Positions 9,323 through 19,261 of a stretch of DNA of 64,000 bases are shown piece by piece (positions within the stretch are counted from its first letter, which is position 1; every line of letters starts with the position of its first letter). The notes under the pieces were generated by a model that worked only from the letters and a program-made list of their open reading frames with translations, did not search any database and had not been told where the DNA came from. A program made the translations under genes and the position numbers. The DNA comes from JAICQM01 sp963781555 (lineage in GTDB: Bacteria > Chloroflexota > Limnocylindria > QHBO01): NCBI GenBank assembly GCA_963781555.1, contig CAWAGB010000008.1, forward strand, positions 186,001-250,000, in the 5' to 3' direction.

Positions 9323-10237
9323 TCACCCTCGCTCGTGCTCCGCTTCATCTTGCCGGGTGAGCGCGTCCGCGCCATAGGCTGATTGGGGGATTTCCACGGT
9401 CCCGGCAACGGCTCGCGCTCGAGTGCGCTCTCCGGCCGCGACGGCCCCGCCAACAAGGAAATACGTCACGTCGTAGACGAAGAAGCGTGGCGTGGCGAGG
9501 ACCACCGCCAACGCGCCCGACAGCCATCCCATCCGCCCGGCGGCCATGACAACGGCCGCCACGCAGGCCGCTGCCACCACCGCGCCATAGAGGAGGGGCA
9601 GCTCAGCCAGCATCCCGGCCTGACCCGTCGAGGTCACGTAGCCGGACAGGTCATAGAGCAGGGCCGGCGCGACCAGCAGCGCGGTGAGGGCGAGGGTGGC
9701 CGCGACTCGCCACCACTGTCGCCGACCGAGGTACACCAGAGCCAGAAGGATCGGGACCGCCTTCAGCGAAGCTGCCAGCGCGATCCACAGCGGCCCCGTC
9801 CGCCGCTCCACGCCCCACACCAGCCAGGCCACCATGAGCGCGTGAGCGTTTCCAACCGCGGAGATGCCAATCAGGATCGGGAAGAAGAACGCGACCTGCA
9901 GCCACGCCCGGCGTTGCGCCAGCGGCACCACAGCGGCGACCGAGGCGAGCACCAGGATCACGGACCACAACGCGCCGGCGACCTGCAGCGGCAGGAAAGT
10001 GAAGGGAACCGCCAGCCAGGCGAACCACGGCGCGTATCGGTACACGTCGGATGCCTCGACGTTGGCCACCATAGGGTAGAGCTCCGCCCCTTCGCGGAGC
10101 CGGTGCGCCGCCTGCCAGTACGCGCCGGCATCGCTGAGCGTCCATTGCGCCACGGACCAGTAGAGGTTGGCCACCCCCAGGCCGATGATGAGCCCGGCCG
10201 CCACCGTCCGAGCCAGGCGAAGCTGCCGCCGTGTCAC
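9323..10237 (-). CDS. GT87-family membrane protein
   Basis: About 304 residues from a GTG at 10237; the open frame runs back to 10405 but into the divergent gene at 10286. The locus signature is clear: D-A-G-A-Y-W-Q-A-A-H-R-L-R-E-G-A-E-L-Y, V-Y-R-Y-A-P-W-F-A, G-N-A-H-A-L-M-V-A-W and A-A-S-L-K-A-V-P-I-L-L-A. Arrangement and length match the gene ending at 126. It lies about 48 bp from the divergently transcribed paralog at 10286, so the two probably share a promoter region. Confidence 0.75.
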   Translation of the reverse strand: MTRRQLRLARTVAAGLIIGLGVANLYWSVAQWTLSDAGAYWQAAHRLREGAELYPMVANVEASDVYRYAPWFAWLAVPFTFLPLQVAGALWSVILVLASVAAVVPLAQRRAWLQVAFFFPILIGISAVGNAHALMVAWLVWGVERRTGPLWIALAASLKAVPILLALVYLGRRQWWRVAATLALTALLVAPALLYDLSGYVTSTGQAGMLAELPLLYGAVVAAACVAAVVMAAGRMGWLSGALAVVLATPRFFVYDVTYFLVGGAVAAGERTRARAVAGTVEIPQSAYGADALTRQDEAEHERG

Positions 10238-10285
10238 GTGCGCATCATGCCCGAGTCGCTGCGTTGCTTGGGGCACACTGGGCCG

Positions 10286-11135
10286 ATGCTGCTGCCGTCC
10301 GCGCCGACCTTCCTCGCGCGCGGTGCGCGGGTGCTGGCGCTGGCGATCCTGACCGGTATCGGCATCAGCCACGTCGTGTTCGCGATTCGTGACTGGCCGC
10401 TCCACGACATGGACGTCTACCTGGCCGCAGCCACCCGTCTGCGTGATGGCCGGGAGCTCTACGTCGCGGGGGACGTCGCCGTCAACTCGTTCTGGTATGC
10501 CCCCTGGTACGCCGTCGCGTGGATCCCGCTCACCTATCTACCGCGCGAGGTGGTGGCGGTCGGCTGGAGCGCCGTGCTGGTCGCGGCGACCGCGCTCGTT
10601 GGGTGGCAGCTGGCGCGGCGCGGTGGGTGGGGCCCGGTGCTCGCCCTGCTGGTCACCCCGCCGCTCTTCGCGGTGTCCGCGGGTGGCAACATCCAGCCGC
10701 TCATGCTGCTCGCCTTGCTCGTCGGGTTCCATCGGTCGTGGGGGCCGGTCGCCGTGGCCGCGGCCGCCTCCATGAAGTTCACGCCCATCCTGCTGGTGGC
10801 CGCCTACGTCGCCCGACGCGAGTGGTGGAAGGCAGCCGTGAGCCTCGTGATTGCCGGCCTGCTACTGCTCCCCGGCTACCTGATGGGGATCACCCGCGCC
10901 GGCGTCCAGTCGGGTGCTGCGCCCTCGCTGCTGGGTGTGTCGCCGGTGGTGTACGGCGTGGTGGTCGCGGCCGCCCTGGCGTCCGTCCTGCTCGTCCCCC
11001 GCCGCTTCGCCCTGCTGTCGACCGCGACGGCCGCCGTGCTGGCGCTCCCCCGCCTCTTCGTCTACGACGTAACGCTCCTGGCCGTTGCGGCTGCGCCGGA
11101 TCCGGAAGCGCCTGGCGAAGGAGCGTGTCGGGTGA
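10286..11135 (+). CDS. GT87-family membrane protein, C-terminal end uncertain
   Basis: ATG at 10286. It contains M-D-V-Y-L-A-A-A-T-R-L-R-D-G-R-E-L-Y, F-W-Y-A-P-W-Y-A, G-N-I-Q-P-L-M-L-L-A and A-A-S-M-K-F-T-P, matching the other paralogs. The unbroken frame runs to 11320, 100 bp into the next gene, with low-complexity Arg/Ser content after about 11100. In the neighbouring frame a positively charged tail (R-K-R-L-A-K-E-R-V-G) ends with TGA at 11133-11135, overlapping a GTG start as GTGA. That is the habit of this operon, so a one-base error near 11090 is suspected. The start is secure, the end is not. Confidence 0.68.
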
Positions 11136-12686
11136 CGCCGCGCCGGCCATCCAGGACATCGGCGTCCCGAGCTTCCACCACGTTTCGAGCGTGCCACGGG
11201 CCTGCTCCTCGTCGCCGCAGTGGCGCTCGGGGTGCTCGTGCGAGCCGTTCCGGTGCTCTCGACCGATTTCCCGCTGAACGACGGTGGCCTCTTCGCGGTC
11301 ATGAGTCGGGAGCTCCGTGAGAACGGCTTCTTGCTGCCCGCCTTCACCTCCTACAACGGTGGCGACATCCCGTTCGGGTATCCCCCGCTGGGCCTGTACC
11401 TGAACGCGCTGCTGGGTCCGCTGTTCGGCCCGGGCCAGGAGAGCCTCCGCTACCTTCCATTGTTGGTCACCTGCATGACCATTCCGGCGTTCTGGTTCAT
11501 GGTCCGACCGTGGGTCACTTCACCCATCGCGGCGATGACCACCCTGGCGTGGGCCGTCATCCCGCGGAGCTGGATGTGGCAAGTCACCGGCGGCGGGATC
11601 ACCCGGTCGCTCGGCATGCTGTTCGCGTTCCTCGCCATCGGATGCGTCATTCGCCTCCTGCAAACGAGCGACAGGCGATGGTGGATCCTCGCGCCCCTGT
11701 TCTGCGGGCTGACCCTGCTGTCGCACCTCGAGTCCGCGGCGTTCGTCGCGGTCACGCTTGCGGTGGCATGGGTGGCACACGATCGGTCTGCGCGCAGCTT
11801 CCGGCGCCTGGCGCTTGTCGCCATCCTCGGCGTGATCGTTGCATCACCATGGATCATCGCGGTGCTGGCCGGTCATGGCATCGGGCCCCTCACCAGCGCC
11901 GGTGGTTCGCGTCTCGCCTTCATGAACATCGCGCTTTCGATCCTCGTCAGCCTGCGGTGGACGAGCGAGCGATTCATCGAGATCGGGGCGCTCCTGGGCA
12001 TCATCGGCCTCGGACTGACAATTGCCACCGGCCGCTGGTGGCTCGCCGCCTGGATCGTGGCAATCTTCGCCGTGCTCCCCGGCGGCGCTGCCACCTACAG
12101 CATGGTGCCGTGGGCCTTTCTGGTCGTCGCCGCCATCAGCACCCTGGTCACGGTGGCGATCCCGCGCCGAGCCATGCGGATCGGCACCGCGCTTCTCGTC
12201 CTGGGTCTGGCGGCGAGCATTTGGGCACGCTACGACCCGCTCATTCCCCTCACCAGCCTGTCTCCGAGCCAGCGGGAGGCCATGTTATGGGTGGCGCGCG
12301 AGACACCTCCGGATAGCCGCTTCCTCGTCGTCACCGGCGCGTACTGGCCGCTGGACGCGACCTGCCGAGTGGTTCCCTGCGCTTGCGTCGCGTGTATCGG
12401 TCGGGACCGTGCAGGGCCTGGAGTTCACGACTCCGGACGAATGGGAGCGCAGCGTCCGCGCAGCGGGCGAGCTGTCGAACTGCGTTACTCGCACCGGCGA
12501 CTGCCTCGTCGACTGGGGACGGCGGTGGAACGTTCAATTCGATTACGTGGTTCTCCCGATGGGGCGACGCCCGGGGTGGAGAGCGAGGCGTGCTGCGAGT
12601 CGTTGGTCGCGGCACTTGACGCGGACGGCCGCTTCGCCAGCCAGACGGGTGGAGACGGGGCCCGAATCTACGCAATCAGTCCGTGA
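11132..12686 (+). CDS. GT39/PMT-like membrane protein, several frameshifts
   Basis: A long hydrophobic protein starting in an N-terminal helix just before 11220 (R-F-E-R-A-T-G-L-L-L-V-A-A) and running through about ten membrane segments. It has D-F-P-L-N-D-G-G-L-F in the first outer loop (the acidic GT39 loop) and L-L-S-H-L-E-S. After P-P-D-S-R-F-L-V-V-T-G-A-Y-W-P-L-D (about 12355) the frame moves, giving A-E-W-F-P-A-L-A-S-R-V-S-V-G-T-V-Q-G-L-E-F, and near 12560 it moves back to end at 12686 (D-G-A-R-I-Y-A-I-S-P). A third shift near 11184 would connect it to the GTG at 11132; the unbroken frame with a conventional start begins at 11220. Function: probable lipid-linked sugar transferase. Confidence 0.6.
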
Positions 12687-12759
12687 GTTTGAAGGACATC
12701 CTTCAGGCTGGGCCGTCCTTGACGCAACCCGGGAGAGCCGACTCGAGGTCGGCGGCGCC

Positions 12760-13915
12760 CTACGCCGCACGAGGATCGACGAGCCACAACAGGTTGCCGA
12801 TGCCGGCGGACGGCAACCGGACAGGGCCATCGGGCCACTGAGTGGGCAACCTGCCGTATCCCCAGAGGTCGGCGCTGAAGACGGAATTTTCATTCAGCGG
12901 ATTGATGGTGCCTGTTGGAGTGCCGGGGAACGCGGGATCGCCCGTGAAGAGGCGGAACACCGCCATCGCCGATTCGTCGGGACGTTCGCTTACCGCTGCG
13001 GCTCGGATGCGAACGACCCAGTAGAACGGGTTTCGACGGTCCGCCGCTGTCGCGCTAGCAAGAAGCTCATCGGCCGGCATACACCTGAGGAGCCGCAGCT
13101 CCGCAAGCGCAAGCGTAGAGTCGCCGGTGGCGCGGGCGTCGAGCTCGGGCGATCCGCCAGCGCGGCGAGCCATACGCCCTGGTCGCTCATCACCTCCGGT
13201 GTGGGCTGTCCCGTCTCCCATCGTTCGGCGGCTTCCGCCGCCACGTCGGCCGTGGTGACCCCCTGCGGGAGCAGCTCCGACCACGAGGGGGCGGCCACAA
13301 TCGCGGGCCACAATTGCACCGTCTCCGACAGGATCGTCGTTGCTTCCTCCGTGCCCCGTTTCAGCCAACCACCAGGCAGCCAGCAGCAGGTTGGTGGGAT
13401 CGCTCGTTGGATGTTGAGGGCGCGATCGAAGGCCTCTCCGGCACGTACCTCGTCACCCGCGGCCGACAGGGCCAGGCCCAGCGCACGCGATGGCGATGTT
13501 ATCCGACGGGTTGATGCGTCCGGCGTCAAAAGGTCCGCCACGGCAGCATCCGGACGGCCGCTGATGAGATTCAGCTCGCCTCGTTCACGCACGTAGATCG
13601 CCATGCTGGGATCCAGGGCTACTGCGGTGTCGAAGGCGCTCCGCGCGGCCGCGAAATCGCGCGAATTGACCGCTGTTGCGCCCCGGTCGTACGCGATGGA
13701 GGCTGCCAGGGTGAGCGCGTACGCCGCAGCCACCACACCGGCGCCGGCGTACGTCCCCAGCCTGATGGGCGTACCGGGCTGCCGCTGTTGAGGGATCCGG
13801 CGCATCGGGGAAGCGTAAAGGCGATCCAGCCGATCAGCACAACAATGAGGAACGCCGGCTGCGTGGCGTTCGAACCGATCACAGCAACGCCGAACACGAT
13901 CAACACCCACCGCAT
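12760..13915 (-). pseudogene. TPR domain, probable C-terminal continuation of the O-antigen ligase, frameshifted
   Basis: The stretch opens with one more membrane helix (M-R-W-V-L-I-V-F-G-V-A-V-I) in the same frame as the upstream ligase, separated from it by an in-frame TAG at 13928-13930. Near 13805 the frame changes and a further helix plus tetratricopeptide-like repeats follow (A-A-R-S-A-F-D-T-A-V-A-L-D-P, A-G-E-A-F-D-R-A-L-N-I-Q). Near 13140 it changes again to L-D-A-R-A-T-G-D-S-T and ends at 12760. Ligase plus TPR as one protein of about 745 residues is a known architecture for O-antigen ligases, so this is read as one broken gene. Whether it is truly dead or mis-assembled cannot be told from the sequence. 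Confidence 0.6.
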
Positions 13916-13927
13916 GGCGGCAGAACC

Positions 13928-15007
13928 CTACCGGAGCAATGGTGGGACAAGGCCGGCCGCTACGACGAGCAGCGACAGAACACCCAGGATGCCGCCCTCC
14001 GCCAGCAATTGCACGAGTGCGTTATCAGGATGCCGCGGTGCGAATGAATTCGCGTCGAAATAGGGGGTGAGCTGAAGCAGCCAGGGAAACGACCCGGCGC
14101 CATAACCGGCAATCGGGTGAGCGGCCCAGACCTCGAACAGCGGCCCCCACATTGCGGTTCGGAACCCGAGCGACGCGGAGCTGAACATCCGCTGCGTGAT
14201 CGCCGCTCCGGGGCCGGTGAGGAGCAAACCCGCCAGGATGAGTAGCCCGCCCAGAACTGCAGCTACGCGGACCCGGCTAGGTGCGGCTGTCCACAACCGG
14301 CTCGCCGGCGGGATCGCAATCGCGAGGCACGCGACGGCCACGGCTGCCCACAGCGTTCGTGAGCCCACCACGATGACGACCAGCGCAAGCCAAGTACCGG
14401 CCGCTCCGGCCGCGATGCGGCGCGCCATCGAGGTGACTCCCATCCACCAAGCCGGATAGAGCATGAGGGCCAACAGCGTCACGTCGTAGCGGTGGCCCCA
14501 CGGAAACGCACTGAGCTCCAGGTTCAATGGCGGGGCGATGCCACCGGCGGCGCCCACGATGCCAACAACCTGCGGAATCCAACGCACGGAGATGATGGTC
14601 ATCATCAGCAGGAAGAGCCCCATTGACAGCGGCACGAACGCACGCCGCAGCGCGGGCCTGCTGGAGAGGTGGCGGGCTGCGAACAGCGCGGCCGCAAATG
14701 CGCCAGCCAGGAGAATCGAGTCAAACGCCTGTCGCGGAGCCACGGCGAGGACACCGGCCACCGAGAAGACGATGAAAGCGAGCAGGATGCGGCGATCAAT
14801 CGCATCGCCATGCGACGGCATTCCCCGCAGGTAGTGAAACAGGAGGACCGCCGCGATCGCCGCGTTCAGCCCTCGCGTCGCTGGGTCGAGCAGCCCGGCG
14901 TCAGTCCCGCCGACGGCCACAACGTAGAAATACGCGCAAAGTGCCGCAATGCCAGCCCACCCCAAACGACTAGGTTCCGTCGGGGCAGCGGAGGTCCGTG
15001 ACGTCAT
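13928..15007 (-). CDS. O-antigen ligase/polymerase (Wzy/WaaL-type) membrane protein
   Basis: 359 residues with about ten membrane helices. The Wzy_C-type signature is visible: a large outer loop containing R-T-A-M-W-G-P-L-F-E-V-W-A-A-H-P-I-A-G-Y-G-A-G-S-F and later P-R-H-P-D-N-A-L-V-Q-L-L-A-E-G-G-I-L-G. The G-x-G-x-G-x-F and H-x-x-N-x-x-L-x-x-x-x-E-x-G motifs are the usual ligase/polymerase landmarks. It acts on lipid-linked oligosaccharide at the outer face of the membrane. The stop at 13928 comes in the middle of the hydrophobic C-terminal part and the same frame continues right after it, so the full protein probably includes the downstream TPR section. It is divergent from the sugar transferase at 15109. 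Confidence 0.8.
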   Translation of the reverse strand: MTSRTSAAPTEPSRLGWAGIAALCAYFYVVAVGGTDAGLLDPATRGLNAAIAAVLLFHYLRGMPSHGDAIDRRILLAFIVFSVAGVLAVAPRQAFDSILLAGAFAAALFAARHLSSRPALRRAFVPLSMGLFLLMMTIISVRWIPQVVGIVGAAGGIAPPLNLELSAFPWGHRYDVTLLALMLYPAWWMGVTSMARRIAAGAAGTWLALVVIVVGSRTLWAAVAVACLAIAIPPASRLWTAAPSRVRVAAVLGGLLILAGLLLTGPGAAITQRMFSSASLGFRTAMWGPLFEVWAAHPIAGYGAGSFPWLLQLTPYFDANSFAPRHPDNALVQLLAEGGILGVLSLLVVAAGLVPPLLR

Positions 15008-15108
15008 CGCCCGTAGTCTAGGGACCGTGAATCACGCTGCGGCCCATCATTGCGGCGTGCCTGAAGGTACCGTGGCGATGCGCGCCCCGAGAAGGTAGAC
15101 ATCGTTTC

Positions 15109-16579
15109 ATGACCCGGCGTCACCTCATGACCCTCACCCTGATCCTTGCGCTCGCGGACGCCATCACGGCGGCGGCGGTGTTCCTGGCCGTTTCTGTGGT
15201 GCGTTTCGAATCCGATCCCGGCGCCGTGTGGTCGGTGGGCATCAGCCCGGGGGCGGCATCGATCCTCTTCGCCATCGCCTGGTCCTCCGTGTGCTGGCTC
15301 CTGGGGCTCTACCGGCTGCGGGTGCGTTGGAGCCTGTTCGCGGAGGCGCGGGACGTGGTGCGGGCGACGATCACCGTGGCCGCCCTGTCCCTCTCGTTGC
15401 TCTTCCTGTTCCACCAGGACGACGTAGCCGGCTCTTCATCGGCCTCGTCCTCTTGGCCCAGCCCCTCGCGGCCATCTTCCTTAGGGCCGTCCGCGCCTGG
15501 GTGGACAGCCAGGGGCGGCAGGGCCGCAACTCGACCTACATGGTCATTGCCGGGACCGGCAGCGGCGCCGAAGCGTTCGCCAACGAGGTGGAGGGCCATC
15601 CGGGACTGGGAATCCGCGTCATCGGCCATCTCACCGTACCGTCGGACGGACCCTTGGCGTCCCCCCCGAGCCTGGTCGCCGGTAAGCCCGAGGTGGCCCG
15701 CCCGGTGCTCGGTGCGGTGGATGAGATCCCGCGATATTCCGGCGACACGTCGTCGACGAGGTAGCGGGTGTCTGCCTCCCGGGTCCGAACGATTCCTCGA
15801 GCCAATCGTCTCGATTGCTGCGGACGAGGGCAAGACGGTTCGCGTCCCACGATCGGTGGAGGAAGGTCCTCAGAAATGCCTACAGCGAGGAGTTCCCGGC
15901 TTCTGGGTCAGGTCCGTCGTCCACGACGGCCAATGGGAGCTGGGCCGGGTTGCCAAGCGACTCTTCGACGTCGCCGGTTCGCTGGTGGCCGTGGTGCTGC
16001 TCGCGCCCGTGTGGCTTATTGCCGCAGCGTTGATCCTGGTTCGCGATGGGTCGCCGGTGCTCTTCAGGCAGACACGGATCGGTCTCCATGGGCGCCCGTT
16101 CTCGATGTTGAAGTTCAGGACGATGGCTGTGGGAGCGGAGGACCGTCTCGCGGAGCTCGCAGGACTCAACGAGATCAGCGGGCCCGCCTTCAAGGTGACG
16201 GATGACCCGAGAATCACCAAGGTCGGATCGTTCCTCCGTCGTTTCAGCCTGGACGAGCTGCCACAGCTGCTGAACGTCCTCGCAGGTGACATGAGCCTCG
16301 TTGGCCCGCGGCCCGCATTGCCTCACGAGGTCGACGCCTACGACATCTGGCATCGGCGCCGGCTGTCGGTACGTCCGGGCATGACCGGGCTCTGGCAGAT
16401 CCATGCGCGAAGTGATCCCGACTTCGATGAACGCGCCACGCTGGACCTTCGAATACATCGACCAGTGGTCGCTCTGGCTGGACGTCGGCATCCTGGTGAG
16501 GACCCTGCCCGCGATCCTCTACGCCTCGAGGACGTTAGCCAGCCGCCATCCTATAGGCGCCGGCGAGGGCGGCACCTGA
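15109..16579 (+). CDS. Polyprenyl glycosylphosphotransferase (priming sugar transferase), about four frameshifts
   Basis: Starts at ATG 15109 with four or five membrane helices. After L-F-H-Q-D-D-V (about 15420) the frame changes and gives a CoA-binding-like domain (V-I-A-G-T-G-S-G-A-E). Near 15740 it changes to R-H-V-V-D-E-V-A, near 15780 back to E-R-F-L-E-P-I-V. The catalytic sugar-transferase domain follows intact: K-R-L-F-D-V-A-G-S, S-P-V-L-F-R-Q-T-R-I-G, F-R-T-M, D-E-L-P-Q-L-L-N-V-L, M-S-L-V-G-P-R-P, P-G-M-T-G-L-W-Q. A last shift near 16450 yields E-Y-I-D-Q-W-S-L-W-L-D and a stop at 16577. The joined protein of about 490 residues is a standard WbaP/WcaJ-like enzyme that loads the first sugar-phosphate onto undecaprenyl phosphate. 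It overlaps the convergent GT4 gene by 45 bp. Confidence 0.8.
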
Positions 16580-17648
16580 ATTGACGAGACTGAACTGGGC
16601 TGCACGCTCCCGGCCACGGCGAACGAGGTCCGCTCGAGTCGTTGGCAGAAAGGCTATGGCATCGGCCCGAGGCGTCGGAGTCCAGAGGCAGCACCACGCC
16701 GCCATCCCCGACGACCTCGGGCAAGGCGGCTCGATCACTTTGTAATGACCGGTGTCCCGAGAGCCAATGCCTCGAGCACGGGCGCCCCGAATCCCTCGTA
16801 CTCGGATGGAAACACAACCGCCTCGGCCAGCGCGACGAGGCCGTCTCGATCGGCTCCGATACCCGGCCGGGTCGGATGACGCTCGCGTCGAGCCCGAGGC
16901 CCGCAATCATCCGGGAGACTTCGGCGTGGGCGCGGCCTTTGCCACCCAGCAGTACGAGGACATATCCCTGACCGGCGAGCGGCCCCGCCATGAGCTCCAA
17001 GAGGAAGCGATGCTGCTTGTGCGGATAGGTGACGGCCGGATACACGAGCACTCGTCGCCCTCCGAGCCGGTACCGATCCCTAAGTGCCGCTGCATCCTCC
17101 ATCGTCCGCTCGGACGGTTCGAATCCGTGAGGGACGACCAGGACATGATCCGGCTGGACCGCGAAAGCTTGAATGACCGACTGCCTGACAAACTCGCTGG
17201 GAACCGCGATCGCCGTCGCGGCGCGAACCGATCGCGGAACCATCCACTCGAGGTAGCGTCGCCGGGCGAATGAGAAGTATTGGGGGTACACGCGGTGTTG
17301 CAGGTCGTGGATCGTCAGGAGCGTTGGCTGGGGGGACCGAGGGGGAATCGTGGCATTTCCGTGGTGGACCACGTCTGAGCCTGCCACCTGTGCCGGAAGC
17401 CACCGAACCTCTTCGATGAGCCGCCCCGCGAGGTGATGTGTCAACAACGACCCTTCAACGACGTTCGTCGCCTCGCTCAGATCCGGGTGAGCATTCCGAA
17501 AGCCGCGCGCGACTGCCAGCTTGGTGGCGATATCCGGGGCCGCGAGTTTCAGTCCCGTCAGTTGGCGCACCAGATACTCCTCCGCCCCGCCCACGTGGCC
17601 CGGGCGGCACCAGAGGAGGTTGACCCCGACGCGCAGTGAGGCTGTCAC
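16535..17648 (-). CDS. GT4 glycosyltransferase, three frameshifts in the C-terminal third
   Basis: The GTG at 17648 overlaps the upstream stop as GTGA. The N-terminal half is intact: L-R-V-G-V-N-L-L-W, G-G-A-E-E-Y-L-V-R-Q-L, H-H-G-N-A-T-I, T-I-H-D-L-Q-H, V-P-S-E-F-V-R-Q-S, V-V-P-H-G-F, and Y-P-A-V-T-Y-P-H-K-Q-H. After I-R-P-G-R-V-S the conserved GT4 catalytic segment lies in another frame (V-F-P-S-E-Y-E-G-F-G-A-P-V-L-E-A-L-A-L-G-T-P-V-I), then shifts back to A-A-L-P-E-V-V-G-D-G-G, then again to end with A-G-A-Y-R-M-A-A-G at 16535. The joined protein (about 370 aa) is a normal GT4 retaining transferase, probably a mannosyl- or related transferase of the glycan pathway. Confidence 0.78.
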
Positions 17649-18504
17649 AGGCGACGTGTTCCGCGTACGGCGCCCCACGCACGGGTCTGGCGGATTGGGC
17701 GGTGACGAGGTACGCCGAATCGCGCGCCGTGAGCAGTAGCGCGAGGAGGCGAAGCTTCATCGACGAACCGGCTGCCTGGCGCCGAATCGCGTAGCTCTCT
17801 TTGAGGAATCGCGATCGCATGGTCGCGGATTTCTGATCTTCATTAATTCGGAACTGGGCCACGGTCCGTCCGACGTGGACCGCTTTGGCGGCACCGATTC
17901 GCATGAGGTAGTCGAAGTCCATGCACGCGTGCAATCGGACATCGAAGGGCCCAACTCGTTCGAGCAGCTCCCGGCGGTAGAAGATGGCCCCGGAGAAGAT
18001 GTAGCACCCGTGGGTGAACACGCGTTCCAGCTCGTACGGGGCCGAGCGAAACGTGCGCACCGTTGCCCCGTTGGCGTCCACCATGTCGAAGTCCCCGAAG
18101 ACGAAGGCCGCTTCAGGCTGTCTGATCAACGCGGCCTGGGCAGCGGCGAACGCACCGGGGACGAGAAGGTCGTCTGCATTGAGCCACACAACGAGGTCGC
18201 CGTGGGCGCGCCCGATCGCCCGGTTCAGTGCATCCGACTGACCACCGTCCCGTTCGGATGCCAGTCGACCGGTCACCGAAGGAGCGAAGGACATCCAGAG
18301 TCTCGTCAGTTGATCCACCATCCTGGACGATGACCTCATGCGGCGGCGGATCTTGGGAAAGGCGCTCTCGATCGCGGCACGGATGAAGCGCCCGCTGTTG
18401 AGCGAAGGGATGACCACCGAGAGACGCGGAGCTGTCCGGCATCCGACTCCGCCGACGTCGTCGAGGACATCTTCGAGGAAGCTTGAGCCGTCAAGACGGG
18501 TCAC
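17645..18504 (-). CDS. GT2 family glycosyltransferase, frameshifted
   Basis: GTG start at 18504 overlaps the FkbM gene's restored stop as GTGA. L-S-V-V-I-P-S-L-N-S-G opens a GT-A fold; the next segment is in another frame (H-E-V-I-V-Q-D-G-G-S-T-D-E-T), then returns with E-R-D-G-G-Q-S-D-A-L-N-R-A-I and the D-x-D-like motif V-W-L-N-A-D-D-L-L. Later, M-D-F-D-Y-L-M-R-I-G is the catalytic-base region typical of this family. Near 17690 another one-base shift would place the stop at 17645 (R-G-T-R-R-L), overlapping the next GTG as GTGA. Joined length is about 285 residues. Inverting transferase; sugar unknown. Confidence 0.76.
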
Positions 18505-19261
18505 TGGAATGCCACATCAGCAAATTCCGGTCGATCTGAGCGGGCAAAGATGAGATCAAATTGCCAGAGCGCCCCATCGGTCGGGCGATGCAGTGGGTCG
18601 GCGACGTCCAGGCACTGGAAGCCTCGCTGTCAAGGAACGCGCACAGCTCATGAAACCGCATTGCGCCCGGACGAAGCTCGAAGTTGTACGCCTCCACCAC
18701 GAGGAGCGACGACGTCGCCAGCGCCTTCTCGGCCCCGATGAAGATCTCGCGCTCGAATCCGTGCGTGTCGAGCTTGAGGAGGTGTGGTGGCCGAAGGCCA
18801 AGCCGTTCAACCTCGGTGTCGACTGTCGTCATGGGCACGACGATGTCGCCGGACCGGTGGAGGATCGACGGACGCCGCTCAGCAGGTCGGTGGCGTCGAA
18901 ATGAGCGCGTCCGACCCGGTCTCCGGCAGCAGCGAGTACGAATTCCATTCCACTGCGCTCGAGCGCGGCGAGGTGGCCGCGCTGCGCCTCTATGAGCAGG
19001 ACGCGCGCGTCGGGCCAGACGCGCTTCGCCATCCGAGACCATGATCCATTCGAAGCCCCAACATCGATGACACTGGCACCGAGATGGTGGCGGCTCGCGC
19101 CGGAGTGCCTCATAGAGTGGACCACTCTATCGCGGAATATCCCGGCGTGGGCAAGGAACGTTTACTCCTTGCACCAACCGGCGAAGGATCGATGGCACGG
19201 GACTATGGAGACTCGTCGCGTTCGAGCCAGAGCCTGCTCGGCCGCAAGATTGGACTGGCAC
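18501..19261 (-). CDS. FkbM-family methyltransferase, frameshifted
   Basis: The core is clear: V-I-D-V-G-A-S-N-G-S-W-S (SAM motif I), A-R-V-L-L-I-E-A-Q-R-G, then after a shift near 18850 V-P-M-T-T-V-D-T-E and L-L-K-L-D-T-H-G-F-E-R-E (the FkbM K-x-D-x-x-G-x-E motif). A second shift near 18605 gives G-F-Q-C-L-D-V-A-D-P-L and W-Q-F-D-L-I-F-A-R, ending with a TGA at 18501-18503 that overlaps the next GTG. Upstream, the frame starting with GTG at 19261 (sharing a base with the preceding TAG) encodes S-I-L-R-R-L-V-Q-G and needs one shift near 19145. Joined length is about 250 aa. It probably O-methylates a sugar of the surface glycan. Confidence 0.74.

Noticed and set aside
12738..12752. CCGAC-TCGAG-GTCGG hairpin between convergent genes
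   Set aside because: Only a 5-bp stem and no T-tract on either strand; too weak to call a terminator.
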